Assembly (NCBI RefSeq): GCF_915403165.1
Contig: NZ_OU659204.1
Location: forward strand, 2,480,001-2,544,000
Direction of reading: 5' to 3'
Length of the DNA: 64,000 bases
Source: Providencia alcalifaciens
GTDB taxonomy: Bacteria > Pseudomonadota > Gammaproteobacteria > Enterobacterales > Enterobacteriaceae
Positions 27,664 through 38,813 of the stretch are shown here, in pieces. The first letter of the stretch is position 1, and each line of letters starts with the position of its first letter. Both the position numbers and the translations under genes were made by a program. The notes below the pieces were generated by a model. The model was given only the letters and a program-made list of their open reading frames with translations. It was not told the origin of the DNA and did no database searches.

Positions 27664-29196
27664 TTATGAATGAAAAACCGAGTTTGCTGCAAACAACGTG
27701 GCAAGTTTATGTTGATCAATCAGCGAGATAGCCGCCTCGATATCCGGCGCGAAATAACGGTCTTTATCGTAATACGCAACTTTATCACGCAGTGTTTTAC
27801 GGGCTTTTTCCAGCTTTTCGCTCGATTTCAAGCCATCACGGAAATCCATTCCCTGACACGCAGATAACCATTCAATGGCTAAAATGCCCGTCACGTTTTT
27901 CGCCATCTCCCATAAACGGCGACCTGCCGCAGGTGCCATGGAAACGTGGTCTTCTTGGTTGGCGGATGTTGGTAAACTATCCACGCTAGATGGGTGCGCT
28001 AATGCTTTGTTTTCACTGGCTAATGCTGCTGCCGTCACCTGTGCAATCATAAAGCCAGAGTTTACGCCACCATTGTTAACTAAGAATGGTGGTAATTGGG
28101 ACATATGCGTGTCCATCAGCATCGCAATGCGGCGCTCTGATAATGCACCAATTTCGGCTAATGCCAGCGCAATATTGTCCGACGCCATGGCAACTGGCTC
28201 CGCATGGAAGTTACCGCCAGAAATAATGTCGCCATTATCGGTAAACACCAGCGGGTTATCGGATACCGCATTAGATTCAATTAAAATCACTTCTGCCGCT
28301 TGACGGATTTGCGTTAAACACGCGCCCATCACTTGAGGCTGACAGCGTAATGAATATGGATCTTGGACTTTCGAACAATTCGCGTGAGATTGTGACAATT
28401 CGCTGCTTGGTGATAATACATCGCGGAATAACGCCGCCACATCGATTTGGCCTTTTTGACCGCGAACTTCTTGGACACGGGCATCGAATGGTTTACGCGA
28501 ACCTAATGTCGCTTCCACGCTTAACGCCCCACACACAATGCCAGATAACAGCAGATTTTCCGCCGCAAACAAGCCTTTTAACGCAAACGCTGTCGAGGTT
28601 TGTGTTCCGTTCAGGAGCGCTAAACCTTCTTTAGCTTCCAGCGTTAATGGTTTCAAGCCCGCTTTTTCTAACGCTTTTTTCGCAGGTAACCATTGACCTT
28701 CAAAGCGCGCTTGACCTTCACCAATCAGAATCAAGCTCATATGTGCAAGCGGTGCTAGGTCACCAGATGCGCCCACTGATCCTTTTGCAGGAATGAATGG
28801 GTAAACTTGTGAGTTAACCAGTGCAATCAGCGCTTCAATCACTTCAAGACGAATACCTGAAAAACCGCGCGCAAGGCTGTTGATTTTTAATACCATAATC
28901 AAGCGAACCAGATCATCGTCCAGTGGCTCACCGACGCCAGCTGCATGGGACATCACAATAGAGCGCTGTAAAGATTGCAGATCTTTACTGGCAATACGGG
29001 TGTTAGCAAGTAAACCAAACCCAGTGTTGATCCCATACGCGGTTTTATCTTCCGCAATAATTTGATTTACGGTCGCAACGCTTTTTGCGATAGCGCTGTG
29101 GGCATGTTTATCTAACGTGACGGTCACTGGCTTTTGGAAGACAACGCGTAATTCGTCGAGTGTCATTTTCCCCGGATGGATAGTTAATTTAGTCAT
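27664..29196 (-). CDS. hutH: Histidine ammonia-lyase
   Basis: HutH removes ammonia from histidine to give trans-urocanate. The Ala-Ser-Gly triad that cyclises to the MIO electrophile is visible in [15 protein letters not shown] near residue 142. The family blocks YGINTGFG and [16 protein letters not shown] are present near residues 53 and 278. The ATG at 29196 has AAGGAG 8 nt upstream and yields 510 residues, the family length; a GTG three codons earlier overlaps that ribosome site. It starts 12 bp after the hutU stop, so hutU and hutH are one transcript. Confidence 0.97.
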   Translation of the reverse strand: MTKLTIHPGKMTLDELRVVFQKPVTVTLDKHAHSAIAKSVATVNQIIAEDKTAYGINTGFGLLANTRIASKDLQSLQRSIVMSHAAGVGEPLDDDLVRLIMVLKINSLARGFSGIRLEVIEALIALVNSQVYPFIPAKGSVGASGDLAPLAHMSLILIGEGQARFEGQWLPAKKALEKAGLKPLTLEAKEGLALLNGTQTSTAFALKGLFAAENLLLSGIVCGALSVEATLGSRKPFDARVQEVRGQKGQIDVAALFRDVLSPSSELSQSHANCSKVQDPYSLRCQPQVMGACLTQIRQAAEVILIESNAVSDNPLVFTDNGDIISGGNFHAEPVAMASDNIALALAEIGALSERRIAMLMDTHMSQLPPFLVNNGGVNSGFMIAQVTAAALASENKALAHPSSVDSLPTSANQEDHVSMAPAAGRRLWEMAKNVTGILAIEWLSACQGMDFRDGLKSSEKLEKARKTLRDKVAYYDKDRYFAPDIEAAISLIDQHKLATLFAANSVFHS

Positions 29197-29208
29197 CAAT
29201 GGCACTCC

Positions 29209-30888
29209 TTAACGTGTTTTTAGCATAGGTAAGTTTAAGTTTTTCTCTTTAGCGCATTCGATAGCGATGTCATAGCCCGCATCCGCGTGGCGCATCACCC
29301 CTGTCGCTGGGTCATTATGCAGTACGCGAGCAATACGCTCCGCCGCCGCATCTGTACCATCACAAACAATCACCACGCCAGAATGTTGAGAAAAGCCCAT
29401 TCCGACACCGCCACCATGGTGTAATGACACCCATGTCGCGCCGCTCGCCGTATTTAATAGCGCGTTGAGTAACGGCCAATCCGACACCGCATCCGAGCCA
29501 TCTTTCATCGCTTCCGTTTCACGGTTTGGGCTCGCTACCGAGCCTGAGTCTAAATGGTCACGACCAATAACAATCGGTGCAGAGACTTCGCCACTTCTAA
29601 CCATTTCATTGAACGCTAAACCTAACTTGGCGCGATCCCCCAAGCCAACCCAGCAAATACGCGCCGGTAAGCCTTGGAAGCTAATACGCTCACGCGCCAT
29701 GTCCAGCCAACGATGCAGATGCTTATCGTCCGGCAGCAATTCTTTCACTTTGGCATCCGTTTTATAGATATCTTCAGGATCCCCTGATAGCGCCACCCAG
29801 CGGAATGGGCCTACACCGCGGCAAAATAGCGGACGAATATAGGCTGGAACAAATCCAGGGAAGTCGAACGCATGTTCAACGCCCATTTCCAACGCCATTT
29901 GACGAATATTGTTACCGTAATCGAATGTCGGAATGCCTTGGGCTTGGAAAGCCAGCATGGCTTTCACATGTTCCGCCATGGATTTTTTCGCCGCCAGTGC
30001 AGTACCTTGTGGGTCTTTCACACTCTTTTCGCGGTATTCATCCCAACTCATGCCGATCGGCAGATAACCATTGAGCGGGTCATGGGCACTGGTTTGGTCG
30101 GTGACCATGTCTGGCTTAATGCCACGACGAACCATTTCAGGTAAAACTTCAGCTGCGTTCGCGCACAGTGCGATAGAAACGGCTTTGCCTTCTGATGTGT
30201 ACTTTTTGATGCGCGCTAATGCGTCATCCAGATCAGTCGCTTGTTCATCCACATAATGGGTTCTTAAACGAAAATCGATGCGGCTTTGCTGGCACTCGAT
30301 GTTTAATGAGCAAGCCCCTGCTAATGTTGCCGCTAATGGCTGTGCGCCACCCATTCCACCTAGACCGGCCGTTAATACCCAACGCCCAGTGAGGTCGCCA
30401 TTGTAATGTTGGCGTCCCGCTTCAACGAAGGTTTCATAGGTGCCTTGCACAATCCCTTGGCTACCAATGTAAATCCAGCTCCCTGCGGTCATTTGACCGT
30501 ACATGGCTAAGCCTTTTGCATCCAACTCATTGAAATGCTCCCAATTTGCCCAATGCGGTACAAGGTTGGAGTTAGCGATTAATACGCGGGGAGCATTTTC
30601 GTGGGTTTTGAATACACCGACAGGTTTTCCTGATTGCACCAGCAGGGTTTCGTCGCTATCTAGCTGTTTCAGGGATTCAATAATTTGGTCATAACATTGC
30701 CAGTTACGGGCTGCGCGGCCAATACCACCATAAACGACAAGCTCATGGGGATTCTCTGCCACGTCAGGGTCGAGATTGTTCATCAACATGCGCAGTGGCG
30801 CTTCTGTCAGCCAACTTTTAGCTGTTAAGGTCGTTCCACGAGGTGCTCGAATTTCAATATTGCGATATTTGTTATTTAACTTTGTCAC
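29209..30888 (-). CDS. hutU: Urocanate hydratase
   Basis: HutU adds water to urocanate to form imidazolonepropionate using tightly bound NAD+. Family blocks are all visible: [30 protein letters not shown] in parts at the start, [24 protein letters not shown] near residue 178, the catalytic cysteine region in [15 protein letters not shown] near residue 415, and [15 protein letters not shown] near residue 495. The frame is open to an ATG at 30981, but GTG 30888 has GAGGG 7 nt upstream and gives 559 residues, the family size. It heads the hutU-hutH-permease transcript. A HutC-type operator lies 57-74 bp upstream. Confidence 0.96.
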   Translation of the reverse strand: MTKLNNKYRNIEIRAPRGTTLTAKSWLTEAPLRMLMNNLDPDVAENPHELVVYGGIGRAARNWQCYDQIIESLKQLDSDETLLVQSGKPVGVFKTHENAPRVLIANSNLVPHWANWEHFNELDAKGLAMYGQMTAGSWIYIGSQGIVQGTYETFVEAGRQHYNGDLTGRWVLTAGLGGMGGAQPLAATLAGACSLNIECQQSRIDFRLRTHYVDEQATDLDDALARIKKYTSEGKAVSIALCANAAEVLPEMVRRGIKPDMVTDQTSAHDPLNGYLPIGMSWDEYREKSVKDPQGTALAAKKSMAEHVKAMLAFQAQGIPTFDYGNNIRQMALEMGVEHAFDFPGFVPAYIRPLFCRGVGPFRWVALSGDPEDIYKTDAKVKELLPDDKHLHRWLDMARERISFQGLPARICWVGLGDRAKLGLAFNEMVRSGEVSAPIVIGRDHLDSGSVASPNRETEAMKDGSDAVSDWPLLNALLNTASGATWVSLHHGGGVGMGFSQHSGVVIVCDGTDAAAERIARVLHNDPATGVMRHADAGYDIAIECAKEKNLNLPMLKTR

Positions 30889-30944
30889 GAATATACCCTC
30901 ACTTAGATGCGTGTTTGACTTATTGCGTCTCCTTATAGATATAG

Positions 30945-30962
30945 TTGTATATACATGTACAA
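30945..30962. promoter_or_regulatory. HutC operator before hutU
   Basis: TTGTATATACATGTACAA contains GTATATAC, the GT-N-TA-N-AC core recognised by HutC-subfamily GntR repressors, in an extended palindrome upstream of hutU. The same octamer recurs before hutI. Confidence 0.75.
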
Positions 30963-31087
30963 TCAATTTATTTTTTAACAATCAGAGAGGTAAAAACATA
31001 CAGCATTAAAATATTTTATTTAATAAAAACAATAACATGAAAAAATAACCCTTGATTTTATTGACGTTTTTTTATTCTAATTCTGCC

Positions 31088-31109
31088 TACCAGATCACAT
31101 TTGATTCAC
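31088..31109. promoter_or_regulatory. Weak CRP-like half site between hutC and hutU
   Basis: AGATCACATTT is a perfect right half of the CRP consensus, but the left half is poor. Catabolite activation of hut operons by CRP is known in Klebsiella. The 311-bp hutC-hutU region holds otherwise only the HutC operator and the hairpin at 31146-31168. Confidence 0.3.
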
Positions 31110-31145
31110 ACTTAGTTTACATTTGTCATGAGGATGATTGAGGCC

Positions 31146-31168
31146 AGCACAGCCATAATGGCTGCGCT
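31146..31168 (-). terminator. Hairpin after hutC
   Basis: AGCGCAGCC/GGCTGTGCT on the minus strand forms a 9-bp stem with one G-T pair and a 5-nt loop, 32 bp after the hutC stop. No T-run follows, so it is a weak or Rho-assisted terminator. Confidence 0.45.
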
Positions 31169-31199
31169 CATGTCGACGGGATGGTCTTATTTCATACCA

Positions 31200-31943
31200 C
31201 TAGGAAGAAAAACTGCCTTTGAGTTTATATCGATGACCGGGAAACAATAACTTCGTACTAGTCACAATATGGCTTTGTGACCATGTTCGGCGGGTAATTT
31301 GCAGGCACGATGCGCCCACATGCACTTGCAAAAGCCGAGCACTGCGGTCATCCGCTTCTACCGCTTCAACAATATGCTCACCCTGAGTCAGCGGCGCAAC
31401 ACGGGATAAATAATCGTGGGGAGTGATGGTCAGAAAGTCTTGTTCCAGATAATCAGGTGCTGCCAGCGCATTCACAAAACGGTCTTCAATTTGTACTGGA
31501 ATATCATTCTCCAAATGGACAATCACAGAATGATAAACCGGCGTTTCTGGGGAAATATTTAACTCTTTTGCCAGTGTGACTGATGCACTGACTTGCTCTA
31601 ATTTATTAATTTTGCAGCTGTATTGATGATTTCTAGCGAGTATCTCATCTTCAATGCTGTGGATTTCAAACAAGGCGGATTGCCCTTTAGGCTCAGCAAC
31701 AAAGGTGCCAACCCCTTGAAGACGCACCAATAACCCTTCAGCGGTAAGCTCCCGTAAGGCTCGGTTTGCCGTCATTCGGCTACAATCAAACTGCACAACC
31801 AACTCGGCTTCTGAAGGCACACGATCGTTGGCTTGCCACTCTCCTGCTTGTATTTTTTCAATAATTGACTGCTTAACTTGCAAATACAATGGAACAGGAG
31901 TTTTCAGCTTCGGTTTTTTTTCGGCTGTCACGTTTATTTCCAA
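31200..31943 (-). CDS. hutC: Histidine utilisation repressor
   Basis: HutC is a GntR-family repressor released from DNA by urocanate. The N-terminal winged helix has VPLYLQVKQSIIEKI, DRVPSEAELVVQFDCSRMTANRALREL in parts and LVRLQGVGTFVAEPK (about residues 17-83). The C-terminal UTRA effector domain occupies about residues 95-240. The gene sits between hutI and hutU on the same strand. Operators with GTATATAC before both hutU and hutI show that it should control the two transcripts and, if hutI-hutC is one transcript, itself. An ERIC repeat separates it from hutI. Confidence 0.93.
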   Translation of the reverse strand: MEINVTAEKKPKLKTPVPLYLQVKQSIIEKIQAGEWQANDRVPSEAELVVQFDCSRMTANRALRELTAEGLLVRLQGVGTFVAEPKGQSALFEIHSIEDEILARNHQYSCKINKLEQVSASVTLAKELNISPETPVYHSVIVHLENDIPVQIEDRFVNALAAPDYLEQDFLTITPHDYLSRVAPLTQGEHIVEAVEADDRSARLLQVHVGASCLQITRRTWSQSHIVTSTKLLFPGHRYKLKGSFSS

Positions 31944-32053
31944 ATAAGTAATGTGTGTGAGTCGTCAACATTGAAAATCAATCAAAATAATTACTGCCTA
32001 TAGTGGAGGTGATATTCCTAGGCAGCAATCAGAACTTTATGAATAAATAGTAT

Positions 32054-32180
32054 TATACTCGTCATACTTCAAATTGCAGCGTTGTTGACTACGCTCATTC
32101 GCACTAGTTACATACTTATGTATACTCCTAGCGACTCATTGACTTGTCGCCTAGCTGCACCTCGAATTATTTAGAGTATA
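32054..32180. repeat. ERIC (enterobacterial repetitive intergenic consensus) element
   Basis: A 127-bp imperfect palindrome has the canonical ERIC ends: TATACTCGTCATACTTCAAA at one side and CTCGAATTATTTAGAGTATA at the other. The centre CATACTTATGTATACTCCTA is also ERIC-like. Length equals that of full ERIC units. It lies inside the hutI-hutC gap (284 bp) and, if transcribed with hutI, folds into a long hairpin that may affect hutC expression. Confidence 0.92.
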
Positions 32181-32227
32181 TAACCTGAAAATCAGAAACG
32201 CTTTTCTATTTTAACTCAAATAAACCA

Positions 32228-33463
32228 TTAATTTTTGTGGGTGACTTTTCCTTGATAAACACGCTGATTTAATGGATTGCTGCCCTGTTCATAAATCATT
32301 TCTACCGGATCCTTTGCATTCCATACCACAAAATTGGCTTGATAACCGACGCGTAATTGCCCAAGGCTATGTTCTCGTCCTAATGCTTTCGCCGCGTGGC
32401 GAGTCACCCCTGCCCAAATTTCTTCAGGAGTTAATCTAAATAATACCGCCGCCATATTCATCACCATACGCAGTGAGGCAAATGGGCTGGTGCCTGGGTT
32501 AAAGTCCGTGGAGATGGCCATAGGTACTTGGTTTTCGCGTAATAGTTCAATCGGTGGTAATTTTGTTTCACGTAAAAAATAGAACGCACCGGGTAATAAT
32601 ACCGCCACGGTTCCACTGCGTTTGAGGGCTTGAATACCTTGGAGATCTAAATATTCAATATGGTCGACTGATAGCCCGTTAAATTCTGCTACCAGCTCAC
32701 TTCCCCCTAAATTAGAAAGTTGCTCCACATGCCCTTTTACTGGAATTCCTAATTTTTTCGCTGCTAAGAATAATTTCTCGCTTTGTTTAAGAGAAAAGCC
32801 AACACTTTCACAGAACACATCCACCGCATCAAATAGCCCTTTTTTCCATAACTGCGGCATAATTTCATCGCAAATAAGGTCAATATAATCGTCAGCTTTA
32901 CCTTTATATTCTGGTGGAACAGTATGCGCGGAAAGTAATGTCGAGCTCACGTCGATCGGATAAGCTGCAAATAATCGTTTTGCCACTGACAGCTGTTTCT
33001 CTTCATTGGCAAGATCTAAACCATAACCCGATTTCATTTCAACGGTGGTGACGCCTTCACGGATCAACGCTTCTAAACGCGGTTTAGACACCTCAAATAG
33101 CCCATCTTCACTCATGGCTCGCGTGGAGCGAACGGTGGAATTGATCCCGCCACCTTGTGCACTAATCGTTTCATAGGAGACGCCATTCATACGCTGTTCC
33201 CACTCTGCGGCTCGGTTACCGCCAAACACTAAGTGGGTATGGCAATCAATCAGTCCCGGCGTGATTAAGCGCCCTTCTACATCGATAATGTGGCAGCCGT
33301 TGGCATCAACTTGGTAGCTTGGGTGAATGGCAATGATCTGCTCACCACGAATGATTAAATCGTAATTTTCCAGTAACCCGTATGCCGTTCCAAGTTCAGT
33401 ATTCATTGTGGCGATCCGCCCGTTACGCCAGATCACATCATTTGCGTGTGCTTTAAATAACAT
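32228..33463 (-). CDS. hutI: Imidazolonepropionase
   Basis: HutI hydrolyses 4-imidazolone-5-propionate to N-formimino-L-glutamate. It is a metal-dependent amidohydrolase: the [19 protein letters not shown] segment near residue 73 contains the two metal-binding histidines, HTVPPEYKG is near residue 185, [13 protein letters not shown] near residue 242 supplies another ligand and [12 protein letters not shown] near residue 320 the catalytic Asp region. The 411-residue length is that of the family. It is first in the hut run on the minus strand, 61 bp after a HutC operator. No hutG (formimidoylglutamase) or hutF follows in this window. Confidence 0.96.
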   Translation of the reverse strand: MLFKAHANDVIWRNGRIATMNTELGTAYGLLENYDLIIRGEQIIAIHPSYQVDANGCHIIDVEGRLITPGLIDCHTHLVFGGNRAAEWEQRMNGVSYETISAQGGGINSTVRSTRAMSEDGLFEVSKPRLEALIREGVTTVEMKSGYGLDLANEEKQLSVAKRLFAAYPIDVSSTLLSAHTVPPEYKGKADDYIDLICDEIMPQLWKKGLFDAVDVFCESVGFSLKQSEKLFLAAKKLGIPVKGHVEQLSNLGGSELVAEFNGLSVDHIEYLDLQGIQALKRSGTVAVLLPGAFYFLRETKLPPIELLRENQVPMAISTDFNPGTSPFASLRMVMNMAAVLFRLTPEEIWAGVTRHAAKALGREHSLGQLRVGYQANFVVWNAKDPVEMIYEQGSNPLNQRVYQGKVTHKN

Positions 33464-33533
33464 ATTTCATCCCATGGCAGCAGAAACCCGATTCGGCTTC
33501 ACATATGAAAAGTACAGATATAAACGTATATAT

Positions 33534-33546
33534 ATGTATATACAAT
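33534..33546. promoter_or_regulatory. HutC operator before hutI
   Basis: ATGTATATACAAT contains GTATATAC at 33536-33543, the same octamer as before hutU. An alternating TA tract (CGTATATATAT) adjoins it upstream and could hold a second, weaker site. Confidence 0.7.
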
Positions 33547-33716
33547 TAGACTACTTATCGGTCTGTTGTCAATGTCTACTCACGTAAAAGTTATAAATTT
33601 GTTACGTGGCGCTAAAAATATTCTATGATAACCGTTCATGGGAAAAATGGGTTACACTACGGGTCTGTTTCGCCCATCCAAGAAAGCATCATTTATTAAC
33701 AATTGATTTATAAACA

Positions 33717-34262
33717 ATGACTAAAAATAAATTCGCCTTAGAAGACGGCGACATCAATCTCTTTAAAGACGCTATTCAAGGTGCTAAGAAAATTCACCAA
33801 GACCAAATAGTGCATGCCCCTATTCGCGCGAAAGTCACTCAACCATCCAGTAAAAAAGTTCAGCAAGAACAAGTGGATGCTTCTTTTTATTTTTCTGATG
33901 AATTTCAACCGCAGTTAGATAATGAAGGCCCTACTCGTTATTTAAGACCGGATGCCAATCCGTATGAGTTGAAAAAATTACGTCGTGGAGACTATGTGCC
34001 GGAGTTATTTCTGGATCTTCATGGGTTGACCCAAATGGAAGCTAAACAAGAAATTGGCGCGTTAATTGCCGCCTGTAAGCGGGAGAATGTCCATTGTGCC
34101 TGTATCATGCATGGGCACGGTAAGCATATTTTGAAGCAGCAAACCCCACTGTGGCTTGCTCAACATCCTGATATTGTTGCTTTTCATCAAGCCCCTAAAG
34201 AATGGGGTGGCAACGCGTCGCTGCTGTTATTAATTGAAACGGCTGAGAGTGCTCGCCGTTAA
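33717..34262 (+). CDS. smrB: Ribosome rescue endonuclease SmrB
   Basis: SmrB cleaves mRNA between collided ribosomes, allowing rescue. The 181-residue protein has a basic N-terminal helical part used to bind the leading ribosome and a C-terminal Smr domain: [18 protein letters not shown] (LDLHG motif near residue 98), [16 protein letters not shown] (HGxG near residue 127) and the closing [11 protein letters not shown]. These match E. coli SmrB (YfcN). In E. coli it is divergent from prmB; here the hut block lies between the two. A promoter is expected in the 253-bp gap to hutI, but I did not resolve it. Confidence 0.95.
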   Translation: MTKNKFALEDGDINLFKDAIQGAKKIHQDQIVHAPIRAKVTQPSSKKVQQEQVDASFYFSDEFQPQLDNEGPTRYLRPDANPYELKKLRRGDYVPELFLDLHGLTQMEAKQEIGALIAACKRENVHCACIMHGHGKHILKQQTPLWLAQHPDIVAFHQAPKEWGGNASLLLLIETAESARR

Positions 34263-34299
34263 GCACTCACTTCATTTTCATCACCTAGGATGCTCAAAC

Positions 34300-34785
34300 T
34301 TAAGATTGGGTCAACGAAATCTGTGATGGGCTGAGCATCCATTCTAAGTGACATTTCATCTGCTCAGTATCCACTTCAACACATGCGATCGTCGATGTTG
34401 TAAACATTGGCGGTGCTTCGTGGGGACATAATTCCGAGACCAAATAGCCAACCAGTGGCAGGTGCGAAACCACCAAAACTGCTTTGGCACCACTAAATGC
34501 ATAATCTCGAATTTGAGAGGCAACCCAATCCGCATTTCCTCCGGGGGTTAACCCTTCCATGATTTGCACTTGTGCTGGCAGCGATAACGCATCACGCATC
34601 ACTTGCAATGTCTGCTCTGCGCGTAAATAGGGGCTCACTAATACCGTATCAATCTGAGGTTGACGGGCTTGTAACCATTTCGCCATCAGTACCGAATCAT
34701 CTTTTCCCTTTTGGGTTAATGGTCTTGCTGAATCACTCGCTGCCTGAATCGCCGCATCACCGTGACGCATAATATAAACTTGCAT
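34300..34785 (-). CDS. sixA: Phosphohistidine phosphatase SixA
   Basis: SixA removes phosphate from histidine residues of the phosphotransfer chain, such as ArcB and the nitrogen PTS. The histidine-phosphatase signature MQVYIMRHGDAAI places the catalytic His at residue 8, and the second histidine is in VLVVSHLPLVGYL near residue 108. The frame is open to 34812, but ATG 34785 gives exactly 161 residues, the length of E. coli SixA, and starts with the RHG strand. It lies in the conserved smrB-sixA-fadJ order, read convergently with smrB. Confidence 0.94.
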   Translation of the reverse strand: MQVYIMRHGDAAIQAASDSARPLTQKGKDDSVLMAKWLQARQPQIDTVLVSPYLRAEQTLQVMRDALSLPAQVQIMEGLTPGGNADWVASQIRDYAFSGAKAVLVVSHLPLVGYLVSELCPHEAPPMFTTSTIACVEVDTEQMKCHLEWMLSPSQISLTQS

Positions 34786-34958
34786 AATCCACCATCTGTG
34801 CCGCTGTCCCACAGGAGAACTCGGGTCTTTTTGTTAAGATAATTATTGTTAAAGATAACCATCAGTTGGAGTGAGGAGAGATTCTGCAACAAACCCGTTG
34901 CAAATAAAATGATTTACATTGTTTTTTACTGACATTTTTCGTTATTCGACCATAAAAA

Positions 34959-34996
34959 AACCTGATAACCGCAGCGTTTAACTGCAGCATCAGGTT
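34959..34996 (-). terminator. fadIJ terminator
   Basis: On the minus strand AACCTGAT pairs with ATCAGGTT, with an inner CTGC/GCAG, and is followed by seven T residues, 21 bp after the fadJ stop. Confidence 0.85.
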
Positions 34997-35016
34997 GATC
35001 AAACAGCGATTATCGC

Positions 35017-37230
35017 TTAATAAATGTCGCTATTCTCTTCCGTCGAAGATGCATTTTTTTCATGATCATTCACCGGATAAAACGTGCGGTTAGACTGTGC
35101 CATTTCAATCAATAAGTCGCACGGCGCAAACTTATCGCCATGTTTTTCCGCTAAGTGTTGCAAAGTTTCTACGGTTTTATTGATACCAAGGCTATCTATA
35201 TAGCGGAAAGGCCCCCCAAAGAATGGCGGGAAACCAATACCAAATACTGCACCAATATCCCCATCTCGTGCGCTACGGATAATCTTCTCATCTAAACAGC
35301 GTGCAGCTTCATTGAGCATTAACATGACACAGCGTTGAGCGATATCCGTTTGGCTCATTGACGTTGAGGGGTGAATGTTTATCAGTGAATAAATACCCTG
35401 GTCAACTTGACGTTTTTTTGATTTTTTCCAGAAGGCCAGCATACTTTTTGATTGCCCGTAAACATAAAAACCACGGCCGTTTTTCTTCCCTTTACGGTCA
35501 TCATTGATCACTTTTTCGAGAGCATCGGGGGCTTTAAAACGGTTACCGAAACGCTCAACGAGAATAGGTAAAATTTTGGTTCCGACATCAATACCTACTT
35601 CATCAAGTAGATGGAAAGGTCCAACAGGGAAACCAAACTTCACTAATGCCTTATCAATATGGTCAATCGCCTCACCTTCCACAAGGCACTGCGCCGCTTC
35701 ACACAAATATGGTGCTAAAATGCGGTTCACATAGAAACCCGCATCATCGCCAACAACGATGGCGGTTTTACCTTGGCGCTTAGCAAAGGCAATAGTGGTT
35801 GCGATGGTGGTGGCATCCGTTTGCTGGTGCGGGATCACTTCCACCAACGGCATTTTATCTACGGGGCTAAAATAGTGCAGCCCAATCACTTTCTCTGGAT
35901 GTGGGCTACCTTCCGCAATACGACGGATGGGTAATGAAGAGGTATTTGAAGCAAAAATCGCTTTGCCATCGGACATTTTTGCGGTTTCTTGCACCATTTT
36001 ACGTTTCAGTGCCAGATCTTCAAACACGGCTTCCACCACAATATCCGCTGACTCTAGTCCTTGATAGGTCAATGTCCCCGAGATCCGAGCCATAATTGCA
36101 TCCCGCTCCCGAGGCTGTAAGCGCCTTTTACTCACTCGCTGGGAAAGCAAATCCCAGCTATAACGCAGAGCTTGAGCGATACCTTTGTCCGAAATATCTT
36201 TAATGCGTACTGGATATTTACCCAATACCGCACTCACATAAGCGATGCCGCCGCCCATCAACCCGCCGCCAAGCACGCCCACTTGTTTGATAGTTTGCGG
36301 TTTAGCGTCCGCCCCAGTTTCATTTTTCAATGCGGTAGAGGCAAAAAATAGGCTACGTAATGCGGCAGATTCTGGCGTCATCGCCAGTTCACCAAACGCT
36401 TTGGCTTCTTCGGCGAATCCCGTTTTTAACCCGCTATTCATACCCGCCTTCACCACCTGAATAATCTTTTCTGGTGCCGGATAGTGTCCTTGAGTTTTAC
36501 TTAATGTTTTCTCTTTCGCGCTGGAAAACACTTTATTACGCAATAAGTTGCTACTGAGTAAACGCTGTTGCCAAGGGAGAGGTTTGCGTTTTACGCCTCC
36601 TTTCTGTGCCAGTTCAACCGCCGTATCCAGTAGAATCGAAACCGGAACCGCGTCATCCACCAGCCGCATTTTTAACGCTTGTTTGCCTTTTAATTGGCGT
36701 CCTGTCAGCATCATATCTAAGGCATTTGGGATCCCAATTAAACGCGGTAAACGCTGAGTTCCGCCGGATCCTGGTAGTAACCCTAACTGTACTTCAGGTA
36801 AACCCAGTTTGGTTTTATCGTCATCAGAACAAATGCGCGCATGACAAGCGAGCGCTAACTCCAAACCACCACCAAGGCACACGCCGTGGATAGCCGCAAT
36901 AATCGGTAGTGGGTAATTTTCAATTTTATCGAACAGAGTGTGCCCCTGCTTAGATAGCTCGCTCGCCTGCTCTTTACTGGTGCAATTAGCGATCATGCTA
37001 ATATCCGCACCTGCGATAAAACTGTCTTTTTTACCCGAGGTGATCACCAAGCCTTTCAGGCCTGATGTCGATTGTGCTTGCTGTAAAATGGCATGAAATT
37101 GCTGTGCAAACTCCGCCTTTAGGGTGTTCACTTTTTCATTAGGAACATCAATGTAAATCACCCCAACATTGCCATTTACTATTTTTAATGTAAATGCAGG
37201 TTCCGCGATGACTGCTGAATGTTGCGTCAT
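35017..37230 (-). CDS. fadJ: Fatty acid oxidation complex subunit alpha FadJ
   Basis: FadJ is the bifunctional enoyl-CoA hydratase / 3-hydroxyacyl-CoA dehydrogenase of the FadIJ beta-oxidation complex. The crotonase domain has [10 protein letters not shown] near residue 65, [20 protein letters not shown] near 105 and [21 protein letters not shown] (in parts) near 140, with both catalytic glutamates. The dehydrogenase NAD site is [15 protein letters not shown] near residue 310, and [15 protein letters not shown] with the catalytic His is near 445. The frame opens at 37278, but ATG 37230 overlaps the fadI stop as TAATG and gives 737 residues. It is translationally coupled to fadI. Confidence 0.96.
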   Translation of the reverse strand: MTQHSAVIAEPAFTLKIVNGNVGVIYIDVPNEKVNTLKAEFAQQFHAILQQAQSTSGLKGLVITSGKKDSFIAGADISMIANCTSKEQASELSKQGHTLFDKIENYPLPIIAAIHGVCLGGGLELALACHARICSDDDKTKLGLPEVQLGLLPGSGGTQRLPRLIGIPNALDMMLTGRQLKGKQALKMRLVDDAVPVSILLDTAVELAQKGGVKRKPLPWQQRLLSSNLLRNKVFSSAKEKTLSKTQGHYPAPEKIIQVVKAGMNSGLKTGFAEEAKAFGELAMTPESAALRSLFFASTALKNETGADAKPQTIKQVGVLGGGLMGGGIAYVSAVLGKYPVRIKDISDKGIAQALRYSWDLLSQRVSKRRLQPRERDAIMARISGTLTYQGLESADIVVEAVFEDLALKRKMVQETAKMSDGKAIFASNTSSLPIRRIAEGSPHPEKVIGLHYFSPVDKMPLVEVIPHQQTDATTIATTIAFAKRQGKTAIVVGDDAGFYVNRILAPYLCEAAQCLVEGEAIDHIDKALVKFGFPVGPFHLLDEVGIDVGTKILPILVERFGNRFKAPDALEKVINDDRKGKKNGRGFYVYGQSKSMLAFWKKSKKRQVDQGIYSLINIHPSTSMSQTDIAQRCVMLMLNEAARCLDEKIIRSARDGDIGAVFGIGFPPFFGGPFRYIDSLGINKTVETLQHLAEKHGDKFAPCDLLIEMAQSNRTFYPVNDHEKNASSTEENSDIY

Positions 37231-38549
37231 TATTCCGCCTCCAAAATCATTGCCACACCAAGCCCACCCGCCGCGCAAGCTGTGGTTAGCCCAAACCCAC
37301 CACCGCGTCTACGTAGCTCATTCAATGTTTGTGTCACCATTCTCGCCCCTGTCGCGGCAAAAGGATGACCATAAGCAATAGAACCGCCTAGCACATTAAA
37401 TTTGTCCATATCAATTTCCCCAATCGCCTTCGACAAACCAAGCTTTTCTTGGGCAAATTTCTGACTGGCAAACATTTGAATATTGGAGAGTGTTTGGGCA
37501 GCGAACGCTTCGTGCATATCAATCAAAGTTAAATCTTGCAGAGAAAGCCCCGCTCTTTGTAATGCAATCGGTGTGGCATAGGAAGGTCCCAGTAGCATAT
37601 CTTCCCACACATCAATTGCAGAGAAAGCATAACTTTTGATATAGCCTAGCGGCGTATAACCCAATGCTTTTGCTCGAGATTCAGTCATCATTAACACAGC
37701 AGCCGCCCCATCAGTTAATGGGGTGCTGTTAGCTGCGGTAACGCTACCGTGTTTTCTATCAAACGCAGGTCTGAGTTTTGCATAAGAAGCGAGCACTGAA
37801 TTTTCACGCACATTATTATCCTGCGAGAATGCTTGCTTGTAAGGTGGCATATACGCGGTCATCACCTCTTGCTCTAACACGCCGCTTTTCCAAGCTTTGG
37901 CAGCCAGTAAATGAGAGCGATGGGCTAATTCGTCTTGTTGCTCACGGCTAATATGGTAACTTTTCGCCATCTGCTCGGCGGTGTCTCCCATGCGTAGCCC
38001 AGTGGAGTATTCTGCGACACCCGGTGCAACGGGCGCTAAATCTTTCAGGCGCAATTTACTGATAAGCGATAATTTTTGCCCAAATGATTTGGCTTTGCTT
38101 AATGCCAATAGTGTAGCGGCGAGCTTTTTCGATACGCCGATAGGCAGCACAGAAGATGAATCCGCCCCACCTGCGACACCCACTGAGATATCCCCCACCA
38201 TCATGCTTTGTGCGACATTCACAATGGCTTGAAAGCTGGTCGCACAGGCGCGAGAAATACTGTAAGCATCCGTCGATACGCTCATGCCTGTACCCAACAC
38301 AATTTCTCTCGCAATATTAGGCGCTTCCGGCATTTGAACCACTTGCCCAAAAACTAATTGCTCAATAATCGATGGATCTATATCACTACGATGCAGTAGT
38401 TCTGCAACGACGGTTTTGCCTAAATCCACCGCGGGAATATTGAGATAAGCGGTAGATTGCTTAGCAAAAGGCAAACGTAATCCACTAACGATAGCAATCC
38501 TTTCTTTTGTGACATGCTGATTATCGCCATGGTGGGAGAGTTGATTCAT
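37230..38549 (-). CDS. fadI: 3-ketoacyl-CoA thiolase FadI
   Basis: FadI cleaves 3-ketoacyl-CoA in the last step of beta-oxidation within the FadIJ complex. The thiolase nucleophile is in [14 protein letters not shown] near residue 100. The C-terminal catalytic elements are [30 protein letters not shown] (His) and [16 protein letters not shown] (second Cys). The 439-residue size is close to E. coli FadI (436). The start [16 protein letters not shown] aligns with the E. coli N-terminus. A FadR box 52-65 bp upstream marks it as a fatty-acid-inducible gene. It heads fadI-fadJ. Confidence 0.96.
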   Translation of the reverse strand: MNQLSHHGDNQHVTKERIAIVSGLRLPFAKQSTAYLNIPAVDLGKTVVAELLHRSDIDPSIIEQLVFGQVVQMPEAPNIAREIVLGTGMSVSTDAYSISRACATSFQAIVNVAQSMMVGDISVGVAGGADSSSVLPIGVSKKLAATLLALSKAKSFGQKLSLISKLRLKDLAPVAPGVAEYSTGLRMGDTAEQMAKSYHISREQQDELAHRSHLLAAKAWKSGVLEQEVMTAYMPPYKQAFSQDNNVRENSVLASYAKLRPAFDRKHGSVTAANSTPLTDGAAAVLMMTESRAKALGYTPLGYIKSYAFSAIDVWEDMLLGPSYATPIALQRAGLSLQDLTLIDMHEAFAAQTLSNIQMFASQKFAQEKLGLSKAIGEIDMDKFNVLGGSIAYGHPFAATGARMVTQTLNELRRRGGGFGLTTACAAGGLGVAMILEAE

Positions 38550-38598
38550 GGTCGCTCCTGCTAAAAGAAAAATAAGTAGAATTGTTGAGATTAAATTG

Positions 38599-38614
38599 AG
38601 AGGTCTGACCTGTA
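38599..38614. promoter_or_regulatory. FadR box upstream of fadIJ
   Basis: AGAGGTCTGACCTGTA matches the FadR consensus (AACTGGTCNGACCWGTT) in its palindromic core GGTCTGACC. It lies about 50 bp before the fadI start codon, where repression in the absence of long-chain acyl-CoA is expected. Confidence 0.8.
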
Positions 38615-38728
38615 TCGATTGTTAACATATTCTTCACACTTATCAATCAGAGTCGATAAAAAATGCGAGCTCACACACAAGTTACAATTAATTGGCAATA
38701 AAGAGGGGAAATTAGGTAAGTTTTTAGC

Positions 38729-38796
38729 AATAAAAAACCCATTCACTTCTAAAGATGACGCATCCGCGAAATAATAGAGTCAATGGGCTTTAAAAA
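38729..38796 (-). terminator. yfcZ terminator
   Basis: On the minus strand CCCATTGACT pairs with AGTGAATGGG (nine of ten), the long loop carries a small CGC..GCG hairpin, and TTTTTTATT follows. Confidence 0.6.
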
Positions 38797-38813
38797 GGAA
38801 TTCAAACGTTTGA

